From NCBI RefSeq assembly GCF_932274485.2, contig NC_065886.2:44131501-44195500 (forward strand): a stretch of 64,000 nucleotides of DNA, written 5' to 3'. The stretch comes from Patella vulgata (lineage: Eukaryota > Mollusca > Gastropoda > Patellidae). This document shows positions 23,409-45,428 of this stretch, in pieces (the first letter of the stretch is position 1; each line of letters opens with the position of its first letter). The notes beneath the pieces are model-generated. The model ran no database searches. It saw only the letters and a list, made by a program, of their open reading frames with translations, and was not told the DNA's origin. Both the position numbers and the translations under genes were made by a program.

Positions 23409-23713
23409 TTAAGATGCATTATGCAAGCTTTAGATAAAGAGTTGATCGTCCTTACTATAATAGTTCAAAAATAGATAACAAAAAATAATTATATTAAATA
23501 TTTCTGTCAAATTACTTTATTCTAAGTAAAATTTTGAAAATTTGAAGTTTTGACAAGATGTAGCGTAAATAATCTCGATTGTCAAGTATATACCATTACT
23601 ACGATAATAAACAAGATCTCGATTATCCATTTTAACGTTAAATCATAATATGGCACGGTTGTTCTAATCCATTCAATATAAAGGCCATTAGCTCTTGTAT
23701 TATGCATCTTCAA
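23409..23713 (+). mobile_element. TTAA MITE, near-complete copy
   Basis: The left end is TTAA at 23409-23412 followed by GATGCATTATGCAAGC. The right end, reversed, is TTGAAGATGCATAATACAAG, with the TTAA mutated to TTGA. The interior shares CTCGATTATCCATTTTAACG with other copies. Confidence 0.8.
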
Positions 23714-23780
23714 AGAATTGAAGTCAGACATTTATGCGCTGTCAAATATAATCTAGACTAAATACGTGAACGTTGAGCGA

Positions 23781-23955
23781 ATGAAATAAAATGTAATAGG
23801 GTTTAACGTCCTACTGTTCTGCTCCGAACTAGGCTAACGGAGACGGACATACGCCATACTGTGTTAGAGGGACATTTTGCCCGGGCAGCGGCACTACGGC
23901 CTACTCTTATATCGAATTCCAACTGTCAAGGGATCTTTTACGAGCACGACAATGT
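23781..23955 (-). mobile_element. SINE-A 3' half
   Basis: Reverse orientation: AATGAAATAAAATG tail, GTTTAACGTCCTACTGTTCT, GACGGACATACGCCATACTG, CCCGGGCAGCGGCACTACGG, ending within the GGGATCTTTTACG block. Confidence 0.9.
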
Positions 23956-24491
23956 AACAAAAATCAAGCTCGTCAAACCATGGGACACAATTACAAAACA
24001 TTGCCCCCTGGGTAAGTTGTCTGTGAGAAATAAGGTTTAACGTCCACTCAAGTGATTCATTTCGGGGGTAACACAATATATATTTTAATTAGGCGACCCT
24101 AATCCGTGTAGACGTAACGAACAAGTTTTTGTTCCGAATCCATCACTAGAGTTGATAACAGATCTATGGAGCAGCTATTACTAATACGTGTTTGTAATAC
24201 AGTTATCATCTTTATCATCATCAGCAGAAGCATTATCAGCATAATCAGCATTATCAGCATTATCAATTAGCATTATTATCAATAAATAATAACAGCAGTA
24301 CAAAAAAAGTTACAACGTTACCTCGTTCAATAACAGTAAGATGATATTTTCTGTTGTTTTGACATAGCTATATAACGGTGAAGATTGTTTAATCGACTGT
24401 TAACATTGAAAACACAATACAAATATTGCCCAGGCAACCGTTCAGTTACACTCTTAGTGCATTTTTACTATATTATTAACACTGCTCCTGG
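23956..24491. other. Intergenic DNA downstream of the methyltransferase frame
   Basis: Contains an imperfect 9-base microsatellite (CATTATCAG units, 24196-24285). No gene recognised. Confidence 0.6.
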
Positions 24492-25316
24492 TCAATCGAC
24501 TTTTGATAAAGACAAAAATAATTTCTTTCCCCGCTCAGGATGCGGATAATCTGCAATTAAGGCTCCTTTAAAGTAAACATCTGCCGCGGAAATGGCGTTA
24601 TGGACATCGTGTGTGTTTCTAGGGTAAAATTGAACGGTGCCGGTTCCGCCTTGGCGTAGTACAGAACTAACGGACCGGAAGAAAACGTCTAAAAGAAGCG
24701 GTGCACTCGACCTGATAAATAACCACTGTAAAGCAGACACACTTATAACGGTGTCAAACACGCACGTGCGAAATGGAAAATGGTCGCTCATGTCGGATTG
24801 AATCACGTCAAATAGTGTTCCAGTAATATTGCCTTTCGCCATCTGCTTCCAATTTACTGCAACATCTATACCAATAACGAACCTTGAATCGCAATATGGC
24901 GCATACAACGCCTGAACATCGATGCCACATCCCAAATCTAAAACCAAGCAGTTTTCTCCAAATGAGGAGCCATAATGGGCGATATCTAGTGCCATTTTGA
25001 CAACACTTTTCTGAATGTCTGCACGGAGATTGTTTCTTGGAATCTGTAGTCGTTTCTCATCGTATTCATATTTCTGCAGTTTGTTCCCAAGAAGTTCCGC
25101 ACGGCGGTTCCTTCCACCCTGCAAATCGCGAACACCAAGTTCTGAGACAGAAGTTATTTGTGTGTAGCGATTACGAAAATTCAAATCCTCCTCTCTCGTG
25201 CCAGGCAGATATAAAATGGTGGATACTATTCTTTCTTTTCTTAAAAATCGACAGAAGATTATCTGACATTGTTGACAAATGCTACTTGATGTTATTGGTG
25301 TTTTACAAATCAGCAT
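24492..25316 (-). CDS. BUD23-like SAM methyltransferase, intronless
   Basis: Single open frame of 274 codons. The second half is a class I SAM-dependent methyltransferase fold: motif I LDLGCG at residues 126-131, an acidic strand-end GIDVA at 149-153, QSDMSDHFPF at 173-182, SVSALQWL at 192-199, then VQFYPRN and IADYPHPERGKKLFLSL. This order and the ISVSALQWL/YP/DYP motifs match BUD23/WBSCR22, which N7-methylates a guanine in 18S rRNA with TRMT112. Unlike BUD23, the frame stops just after the KKLFLSL block and lacks the basic C-terminal tail. The first ~85 residues are unlike BUD23, so the true start may be one of the later ATGs or an upstream exon may exist. The lack of introns suggests a retrocopy or diverged paralogue. 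The frame is undamaged, so selection is likely; rRNA as substrate is only inferred. Confidence 0.75.
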   Translation of the reverse strand: MLICKTPITSSSICQQCQIIFCRFLRKERIVSTILYLPGTREEDLNFRNRYTQITSVSELGVRDLQGGRNRRAELLGNKLQKYEYDEKRLQIPRNNLRADIQKSVVKMALDIAHYGSSFGENCLVLDLGCGIDVQALYAPYCDSRFVIGIDVAVNWKQMAKGNITGTLFDVIQSDMSDHFPFRTCVFDTVISVSALQWLFIRSSAPLLLDVFFRSVSSVLRQGGTGTVQFYPRNTHDVHNAISAADVYFKGALIADYPHPERGKKLFLSLSKVD

Positions 25317-25467
25317 GCCGTAAAATATTTTTTATCATCGTTTAACTTTACATTTCTACAATAGAAATACATTACAATTAATGTTTCATGGCGTTCTCTC
25401 ATTGATTACTACGAGGCTTATTGGTTCGATTATATGTATTGCACATTAATAAACGTCGGGTCAAAGG

Positions 25468-25516
25468 AAATGAAATGGGGTTTAATGTCCTTCTGTTCTA
25501 CTCCGACTGGGCTATT

Positions 25517-25547
<31 letters not shown>

Positions 25548-25925
25548 TTTAACGTCCACTCGACACAAACTAGGTCATTGACTCAATGACAGGCTTTATG
25601 GTACAGCGCGCACGTGCTACTGGGCTATTGAAGACGAACAAACGCCATATGTACAGTGTGCTATGAGGTAAATTTTGTGCGGACAGCGGCGCTACGGCCT
25701 CTTCTTCTATCGAAACCCAACTGCCACGAGATCTTTTACGTACACACCAGTGTGTCCACGAGGTCTCGAGTTTTCGTCCCATTCGAACAGCAATTGAATT
25801 TCAACTTTCAAAGGTTATTTTACTGTACGGGACCTCCGAATTTTGTCTCATCAGATGAGAATTGAAATTAAATAAAATGGGGTTTAATGTCCTACCCCGA
25901 ACTGCTCTATAGGCGGGAGTAGATA
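25468..25925 (-). mobile_element. SINE-A carrying a nested SINE-B
   Basis: Reverse SINE-A: GAAATGAAATGGGGTTTAAT tail, then CTCCGACTGGGCTATTGA, interrupted at 25519-25618, then GAAGACGAACAAACGCCATA, GACAGCGGCGCTACGGC and further body blocks to about 25863. A further short tail fragment (AAATAAAATGGGGTTTAATG) follows at 25869-25925. Confidence 0.85.
25519..25618 (-). mobile_element. SINE-B (short form) inserted in SINE-A
   Basis: Begins with the reversed tail (GA)n GGGGGGGTTTAACGTCCACT, passes directly from CAAACTAGGTCAT to the head (GACTCAATGACAGGCTTTAT, CAGCGCGCACGTGCT), and lacks the middle. It is flanked by perfect 13-bp duplications ACTGGGCTATTGA at 25506-25518 and 25619-25631. Confidence 0.9.
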
Positions 25926-25944
25926 ACAATGCACCTAGAACAAA

Positions 25945-26200
25945 TTGCAAAAGAAATCATTTCTTTGGGAACTGTTCAGGCGTGGTCTCTAGTACTTCCA
26001 TAACAAAAGTGGCCATTATCCGTCTTGGGGAAATTTGCATAATTAACATAAATCCAAGATGGTCACCAGTTGACCAGAAAATCATTGAAATCTCCGAATC
26101 GGTTGACTTTAGTGTAAATAAATGTATTAACGAAATCGATACCCGCGAGTTAAAAAATGCCAACATTTTTTTACCTACGATCTTATTATGAAGTCGTAAC
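25945..26200 (+). repeat. Dispersed repeat D
   Basis: Shares AGAAATCATTTCTTTGGGAA, CTAGTACTTCCATAACAAAA, TCTTGGGGAAATTTGCAT, TGACCAGAAAATC and ATCGATACCCGCGAGT with the reverse complement of 28540-28790, with about 15-20 percent differences judged by eye. Confidence 0.75.
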
Positions 26201-26352
26201 GTCATTTTGATGGAATTACTTCGTGCTCATTGTGACGTCATTATCAAATTGTATTATAACAGCGCTCGGAAAACTGTTTGAAACCACGAACCGCTGTACA
26301 ATTTCTATAAAAGAACACATCTTAACCAAAACTGAAACTGTACATCATCCTT

Positions 26353-26855
26353 CATCTATAGCTGGAAGACACGGGGTCTCAGTGAATAAGACGTTGGCTT
26401 GCTAACCTGGGGGTTCAGTGTTTGATCCCTGCGTTGGCCGAGAAAGTTCATCGGGATTTTACGGTGTGGTACCCCTTGTCAGTGGTGCAGGAGTAGCAGG
26501 ACAGAAGATCTGGCAAGGGACAACGTATAGTCGTTGGGATGGGAGAGAGAGAAATGGGGTTTAACGTCCACTCGACACAAACTAGGGGATTTTTCGGACT
26601 AACATATGGTTTTTAATTTTATTTCAATAATTCGCTTGCGCGTAGGGGTCTTTAGCAGTGGGGGGGGGAACCGGAGGACCCGGAGAAAACCCACGAGGTT
26701 GGACAGGCGACCCTACTCCTCGTTGGGATGGGACGAAAAGCCGAAATCTCGTGTACACATTGGCGTGCACGTTAAGGTTCCCTTGACAGTTTGAATTCGA
26801 TATAAGAGTAGAAAGAGTAGGCCGTAGTGCCAATGTGTAGCCGGCAAAATAAAGT
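26353..26855 (+). mobile_element. SINE-A carrying a nested SINE-B
   Basis: The tRNA-like head (GGTCTCAGTGAATAAGACGT box A region, GTGTTTGATCCCTGCG box B) and the following body run to 26544. The copy continues after the nested element with TGGGATGGGACGAAAAGCCG, CATTGGCGTGCACGTTAAGG, and is lost after GCCGGCAAAAT at about 26850. Confidence 0.85.
26545..26719 (-). mobile_element. SINE-B 3' half inserted in SINE-A
   Basis: GAGAGAG then GGGGTTTAACGTCCACTCGA, AATTCGCTTGCGCGTAGGGG, CCGGAGAAAACCCACGAGGT (reverse SINE-B). It is flanked by perfect 14-bp duplications TCGTTGGGATGGGA at 26531-26544 and 26720-26733. The head is missing, so this is a 5'-truncated insertion. Confidence 0.92.
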
Positions 26856-28539
26856 GCTCGAAATTCTATGACTTTTTGGTCTGGAGCCATTCCGGATTGT
26901 AGGACAGTTTTCGGTCATCGATCATTATTAATTGTATCATCAATATTTCGGGAAGCGAAATTTCTTTAAATTGACTAAGTGCGACATGGGTTTCGGGCAT
27001 ATTTGTTTCATCAGTTAAATTTCTGGTGACATGTGAATGCAACGACAACAGCCTGGTTGATTGATTTGTTGATTGGAGTTCAGATGTTTTCATTATAATG
27101 GACCACTTTCAGGCTGCTGTATTCACGTCCTGAACTACGTAGCAAGAAAACGCGTTTTCCAGCTTGTAATTTTCATCAATTTTGTGGGAGAGACGGGCCC
27201 CAACAAATTCCCAGACGGCGTGTTTCACGACTTCTGCACTCGACGGTGACCTTTAATTCAAAGACATCGACATCCATTTAAAAGACATAGTAAAAGTCTA
27301 ATCTTACGAGATTATCGCCGGTCTTATCGGAAAAACGACATTTTAGTACTACGTTCATCTGAACAAATCTGAATAGGCTAATGGAACAATAGAAAAATAT
27401 GAACATAACAAATGATATATGATTCAACTGAAAGGAGATATATATGCAACATAGATGATTATAAATATCTACACTCAAGTTAAACCAACTGTGTCTATTC
27501 ATTTTAAATCTTACGTCGAACTAAATAAACTATATGATTTATTGTCATTAAAACACCAATGGCTGGTTAACAGTGTGTAATTAAAGAGTCAAAGACTATA
27601 ATTGGATCTTTGTGGAAAAAGTCATATTAATAAATTTAAGGTGTCATACGATTGCACATACCTGCAAGGTAGATTCAAAGACAAAATATAAACTAAGATA
27701 TCATTATATTCTTTAATTACCTACATTTTAATTTTAATTTTAATGTACCTACAATTTTCTACACCAAGTTGAATACAACACATATATAAGATATATAACC
27801 AAATTTTGCAATTTTGGATTAAATTTTGCCGGCCATTTTTAATATCTGCCATCGTGGATTCATTTTTGAGATCAGTATTGAACCCGGCGACATCGAGAAC
27901 CGTGTAAATGACATGTTACAAGTAATATCCAACAGGAAAAAATGACGATTAAATTAACATCTGCCGATTTGTGTTGCTGCCATTTAGGATTTTAGAAATT
28001 TAACTTTAAATTCGGACATCGAAAACCATATAAAAGACGTAGCAAAAAGTCATATCTTACGAGATTATCGCTGCCCTTTAATTGCAATTATATTACCAAA
28101 TTTGGGCAGCTATTTTGAAGAAATGCCCGGCACCATATGAAAAATACATTTTTTTTTAAAAATTGATATTTGTCAAATTCGATTTTTCGACACATTTCGC
28201 TTGCATAATCGCTCTGTGTTTGAGGAATTTAAAACATTATTTATTCTTCCTCCACTGAAACACACTGATTACGAGATATCGCTCTCCGAAAATTACTGAA
28301 GACCGCCATTTTGAATTATGTTGATTAGACTACGTCATTTTGCCTTGGCAAAACTCGGCCAATTTTGAGTATGATTTTGTCTGATATATTTATCATTGAA
28401 CCAAACTGCATTGGTGCAATTTGTTTAAGGTAAAACGTTATCTCTCCCCACCTATATAATACTACATGAAGTAAATAAAACGTTTTGTAATGTTATAAGT
28501 AAAGCTGTATGACGCCATGTCGTAACATTCCCTATCATA
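26856..28539. other. Non-coding DNA with three related blocks
   Basis: No gene recognised. A block of the type ACATCGAxAACCxTxTAAAxGACxTAG...AAGTCxxATCTTACGAGATTATCGC occurs at about 27262-27320 and 28014-28075, with a weaker form at 27888-27945. This suggests an old dispersed or tandem repeat, possibly part of repeat D. Confidence 0.55.
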
Positions 28540-28790
28540 TATAGGACTTTGGTTACGATAAGGTCGTAGGGTACTCGCGAGTATCGATTTCCTAAAGGTC
28601 GGTAATACATTTAGTTGCACTAAAGCCAACCGTTTCGGAGATTTCGTCGATTTTCTGGTCCACTGGCGGCCATCTTGAAATTATGTTAATTATAATATGC
28701 AAATTTTCCCCAAGACCGATAACGGCCGCTTTTGTTATGGGAGTACTAGAGATCATACATGAACAGTTCCTAAAGAAATGATTTCTATTG
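28540..28790 (-). repeat. Dispersed repeat D, inverted second copy
   Basis: Reverse complement of 25945-26200. The right end (CTAAAGAAATGATTTCTATT) corresponds to the left end of the first copy. The two copies face each other across about 2.3 kb. Confidence 0.75.
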
Positions 28791-28844
28791 CTGTTTGTTC
28801 TAGGTTCTCCCTCTCATATTGTTATCTCTACCCACCTACAATTA

Positions 28845-29195
28845 ATGAAGACGGGAATACACCATACAGTGTGCTATGAGGGACATTTTGCCCGGACAGC
28901 GGCACTACGGCCTACTCTTATATCGAATTCATACTGTCAAGGGATCTTCTACGTGTACGCAATGTGTATTACAGGACTTCGGTTTTTCGTCCCATCAGAA
29001 CGACTAGACAGTTGTTCTTGTTGGGTCCTTCGTCCTGCATCACTGACAAGGGGGAACCACGCCGGAAAATCTGGATGAACTTTCTCGGCCAATGCAGGGA
29101 TCGAACACCCGACCTCCAGGCGCCCATCAGGAGGACTAGACGCTGTTTCTTCCGCCGTGCACCACTGACAAATCCCGGAAAAATTTCTCGGCCAA
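28845..29195 (-). mobile_element. SINE-A with head partly duplicated
   Basis: Reverse SINE-A: TAATGAAGACGGGAATACAC, GCCCGGACAGCGGCACTACG, body, GAACTTTCTCGGCCAATGCA and GGGATCGAACACCCGACCTC (reversed box B). A second partial TTTCTTCCGCCGTGCACCAC...TTTCTCGGCCAAT block follows. The tail is missing. Confidence 0.85.
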
Positions 29196-30202
29196 TATTA
29201 ATATTTAAAGACACATTCCCGGCTACAAACTGGGTGATTTGATGATATATTTGGACTAAAAACATATTCAAACTAATAAATTTGTCATAATTTTGCTTCA
29301 AATCCTTCTCAAAACATTGCAATTACCAGGGAATACCCTGGCTATAAAAAATCGACCAAAAGAGGTCACGTTTTTGTCAAGTGACTTACCCCTCTCTCTC
29401 TCGGAGGAGAATTCATTGCATACACGAGACGATGTTGTCTTTAATCGCCGATTATTTATTACAAATATCGAAGCCTAATTAAATTCTCGGGTTATCCACT
29501 GCCCACGTCTTTTTCCGTGATTTTCCGTGTTGTATGTCTAACTCTTCATAAAGTTTATCAACATGTAGGCCTACATCAAGCGCTCAATCTGATCTCCGCG
29601 TACAACCTTTGACGTCACACGTATGCAGACACTCCTAATCGTCGGGCTGTTGATTAGGGAAACCCATACATTTTTGTCCTGTATGCGCTCCATGAGTGTT
29701 TTTCTAGTAAGATTGGATATTTCTACTTTCCATATATACCAAAATTGTCATACTTTTACTGGAAATAACCACGCGATAAATATAGTAATACTTTTCTGGG
29801 AACGTATCTTTAAGGGTCCGCACGCCTATATATTGTATAATACGTGGAGTCACGGTATGCCTGTCTTCATTAGCCCGGCGGGTGCAATAAAGTTGGACGT
29901 TAAACTCCATATCATTTCATTGCTGTGTAATATAATAAGGCCAATTGGCAATTGCATCAGATTTAGACGTAGGCTATTTCCTCAAATTTCTGTAGCCTAG
30001 GCTACCTTTGTCGACAAGTTATAGTAATAGCACGTACCCATTCAACACACCGTATCAACAATGAATTTTATACGCTATTGTATTCAGTGATTTATGAGAT
30101 CTTATATAGCGGTATCCCGGTCTCGTTCTGCTGCAAACTGCAATAAAATTTATTTAATCGATATTCGTTTCGCTGTGTAGCTTCGGAGAGAATTTGTAGT
30201 TA
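29196..30202. other. Region upstream of HARS
   Basis: Contains a SINE-A tail fragment at about 29850-29920 (TGCCTGTCTTCATTAGCCC, GGACGTTAAACTCCAT). Short open frames show no domains. The HARS promoter should lie near its right end; I see no clear TATA box. Confidence 0.55.
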
Positions 30203-30217
30203 ACCGTTACGAACGGT
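30203..30217. promoter_or_regulatory. 15-bp palindrome just before HARS ATG
   Basis: ACCGTT-ACG-AACGGT, perfect 6-bp arms, 6 bases before the HARS start codon. AACGG/CCGTT is a MYB-type core, so it could be a paired binding site or a small 5' UTR hairpin. Function is inference only. Confidence 0.3.
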
Positions 30218-30223
30218 AAAGAA

Positions 30224-41799
<11,576 letters not shown>

Positions 41800-42276
41800 T
41801 ATTTATTGTTCATTCTCATGAAAATCTGGACTAGATAACAGGGAAGAAACTCGATATAAACTTTACTCTTAAATTATCAAATAATGAGGTTTATAACAGG
41901 GTGGCATCTCCTCAGTTACAACACACCTTTTTATGGTATCAACACCCACCACGCTCCTTTGCTACTGAAAAATACAAATTTTAAAACTCTTGTATATTTT
42001 TTTGAATATGTCATGTCCTTCGAGCTACACACAAAATGTTTCATTGTTATTCTAAATACACAAGTCATATATTGTTTACTTGTCATTGGTGCATTTTTCT
42101 GTTATTTTCGGTTCTCCTATTAGTGTTTAACGTGATCCTATAAAATCATCGATTGATTTTATTTCAACGTTAGACCAAAATCAATCAGTTATTTACTGAA
42201 CTAACAATTACTTGTAGAATACTGTTTGTATATTTGAGAATAATGATAAAGCTCAACTGTCTTCAATATTTAGTCT

Positions 42277-42282
42277 AATAAA
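42277..42282 (+). terminator. Poly(A) signal AATAAA, HARS
   Basis: AATAAA 478 bases after the HARS stop, within the perfect short hairpin GTCTAAT-AAAA-ATTAGAC, so the signal overlaps the stem and loop. It is the best-placed canonical hexamer; later A-rich sites near 42475 are alternatives. Confidence 0.5.
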
Positions 42283-44679
42283 AATTAGACCTATACAAAA
42301 ATTAAAGAAATTGAGTTATAATTTAGAAGAGATAATAGATGTATCATTATGGTAGAGGAATATAATTTATTATGATGATATTAAGTAAGGTGTTTATTGT
42401 ATATACAATGAATCAATGTTTGTCTATATTGCTTTGTATTTTGTTCTATGTGGAAATGTAAATCATTGAGAATATAAAAAAAAATTTCTATGAACTTGTA
42501 AATTGTGATTTATTTAAATAATTGAAAGATTGAGGGACATCTGGTCAATAGTTAATACCATGCATTGAAACCAAGATAGTAATTTTTATTTTTAAACTTT
42601 TTGGGGGGGGGGGTAACTTTTCCAACTACTTTTCTTCTAATTTCAACTGCCAAGTTATAATTCCTGTGTCCTGCCAAATTTGAGATTTGATTTTGATAGC
42701 ATACATATGCATGCATGGCCTTTTCCATTGGGAACTGTGCATTAATGGGACAGTCTCCGGTATATTGTTGACATGTGATTCTTAATTGTGGGTTGAGCAC
42801 GACTGCTTAAATAACGATAAGAGTTATGTCCCTTTATTTCTGGAAAAAAGGTCTGACAAAACTTTTGAAATCCCATCACTGTATTGCAGTGAATAAAACT
42901 GCTCATAACATGGACGGGAAATCTTCTTTTGTTCTTTTCGATGAATAAGCAGATTGTTTTCCCTCTAGTAGATTGGGTGGAGCTTAATCGAGCAATAACT
43001 AGACATGTTCAATGTTATTGCACACTTTTGCTGGTTTACACTAGTTTTAGTAGAAATCATATAGAGAAGTGGGGTAGGTTTTCTGTGCAATAACAACAAG
43101 CATGTTGAGCAGGTGTGGAAGGATGTGAGAAAACTTTACCCTAGTCCCCATGTGGCTGGTAATAAGTACTATAGACGTGCTTGGATAACCCTGTGTATAT
43201 ATACTGGCCAAAGTTGTAGCTAAATTATATTGGTAAGTGGTTGTTGGGATTATCAAGTCAAACAATTGGAATTCCTCAAATCAATCCAAGCCATCATTTA
43301 AAAAACACTCAAAATATAGATCTAAAATTTATACACACGTCTGAGCTACTTCTTCACATTCTGGAGTTTGATTTAGTTATACAGTATAAATAAGAATTTT
43401 CTTTCACCTACTGAAGCCTATGAGATTCACTCCAGCATGAATTGAAAGAATTCTACTTGATCTGTCCTTTCAATAGTGATTAAATGCTTTGCTAGCCTAT
43501 TTTTGACATACTGATGTGATTTGCTGTATTAGGTTATATTTTGATAACTGATGGTTACCGTTGCTAGGGAAAAACAGATGGATGGAAATTGTAAGCTTTC
43601 ACTAACTAATTGTACAATAAGATCCTACGTATGAAAGCACACATTACCAACATCTTTCCTGACGGGAGGTTAAAGGAGCTAATATTTGGGACCTAGAACT
43701 TGACCCAAATGGGTCGCAACGCAATGCATATAATAAAGTAATCTGAATGTATATAAACTGATTTACATTCAATCGTTTCTGTTTTTACTCAATTTCTAAT
43801 CAGTTCTGTTCCGCAAATATGCCAGAAGTCTCAATCAAATGGCAAATTCTAACGCCTGGTCATTCCAGTCTACACCGATAGTATTTATTGCGCATGCTCT
43901 CCAGATAAGAATATGCCGTTACCGTATGACATAACTTGTGGATTATGTCTAGCCTCATTCTTCAAGTCCCTTGGTGCTGAAATGCATTATGGTACACGAT
44001 TCGTGAACCAATGGTATAATGTTTATCTTGTCTTATTGGACATCAGAAGCCTGTCTTTTCCCGGTAAGATCACAACATCAATGTTGATTTAAATTGACAA
44101 ATAATTTGTGTTTTCAATGCCGAGAACTTTAGGGTGACATAAGAAAGGTTCTTTGGCAGTTGTAAATTGCTATTTTCAAATTCATCGATTCAAACAAACC
44201 CATCATTATTGAACAAGATAAAGCGAAAACTCCTACAATTATAAAAGGGGCAATTTACAATCTGTCAACCAATGCATAGCTAAACTTTTAAATTCCAAAT
44301 TCCCACACCAAGCACAAGAGTGGAATCTGTCTGAATTCAGATCCTCACCTCTGTCTAGACCAAAAACGATTATTTAATGTTATGAACTTTTTATTCCCAT
44401 TTTTAAATCATAGCAGATTGTATTAAAATGAATCTATATATATCACAGACAATGAAATACATGGATCTTATAACATCTAACTCTATGACACTTTTACTTA
44501 GATATTTAGGATATATATATATATATCATCAACAGGCAATGACACACTGTTAATAAAAATTACAAATCATATACTAATAATAGTATTACACTTCATTCAT
44601 GAAATGGGTCTGGGGACATTTTCATTACATTATGAAGATAAGTAAAAAAAAATGTATTTCATTTTCTTACATTACGCAA

Positions 44680-44995
44680 TGGTTCGGTCATTATTTTGAT
44701 AACTGAAATTTACGATACACAATTTAAAAAATTACATACTTCAGAACTCTTAAAAAAAATTTAAGATATTTTCATACATTTATGGTTGTGGGAAAATGTA
44801 TGTGATTATAATTTTAATAATAGAAATTTCAGATACACACTTTTCAATAAATTACATACTTCAGAACTCTTAAAAAAGATATTTTCGTAAATTTATGGTT
44901 GGGGGAAAATGTATGTGATTATAATTTTAATAATTAAATTTTCAGATACACACTTTTTTAAATAAATTACACACTTCAGAAGGTTTTAAAATTTG
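44680..44995. repeat. ~120-bp tandem repeat, ~2.6 copies
   Basis: The block AAATTACATACTTCAGAACT recurs at about 44730, 44850 and (diverged) 44965, together with GGGAAAATGTATGTGATTAT and TAATTTTAATAATWRAAATT. It lies in the region expected to be MYCBP2 3' UTR or just beyond. Confidence 0.85.
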
Positions 44996-45428
44996 TGCAA
45001 ACCAGTTACATTTATAATATTAAAATCTATTATGTTGAAAATATTAAGTACATCCTTCCATCATAATTCTGCTAAATAACTAAATAGTGTTAAACACCAA
45101 AATATATCGGACAATTAAAAAAAGAATAATAATGAATTTAAATAGCCATTATTTCTGTTAAAAGAACAGTACAACAAATATTAAATATATAATCATATAG
45201 ACTTCACAATTTATAATAATAATAATAAAATGAACTGCGAAAAAATTGACTGAAACTGACGATGTAACAGTTGATAAAATTGCTACTTTTAAATATTTAT
45301 GTAATTCTGTTCATATTTTTCTATATCTCTTTCTGTCAACATATTATAAGAGTATGGTATACAAACTCTAATATACATACAAACAACAAAAACAAATGTA
45401 TATTTAAATCTATGTTCTATTTACATGC

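Larger units (their letters stand above)
41800..45428. other. Convergent intergenic region HARS/MYCBP2
   Basis: Holds the HARS 3' UTR (to about 42490) and the presumed MYCBP2 3' UTR. No additional coding exon is recognised. A possible minus-strand AATAAA (plus TTTATT) lies at 44390-44395, about 1 kb past the MYCBP2 stop. A G-tract lies at 42603-42613 and an (AT)n at about 44514-44525. Confidence 0.6.

Noticed and set aside
29623-30000. 125-codon plus-strand frame upstream of HARS
   Set aside because: No domain, passes through a SINE-A tail, and shows no splice or start context linking it to HARS.
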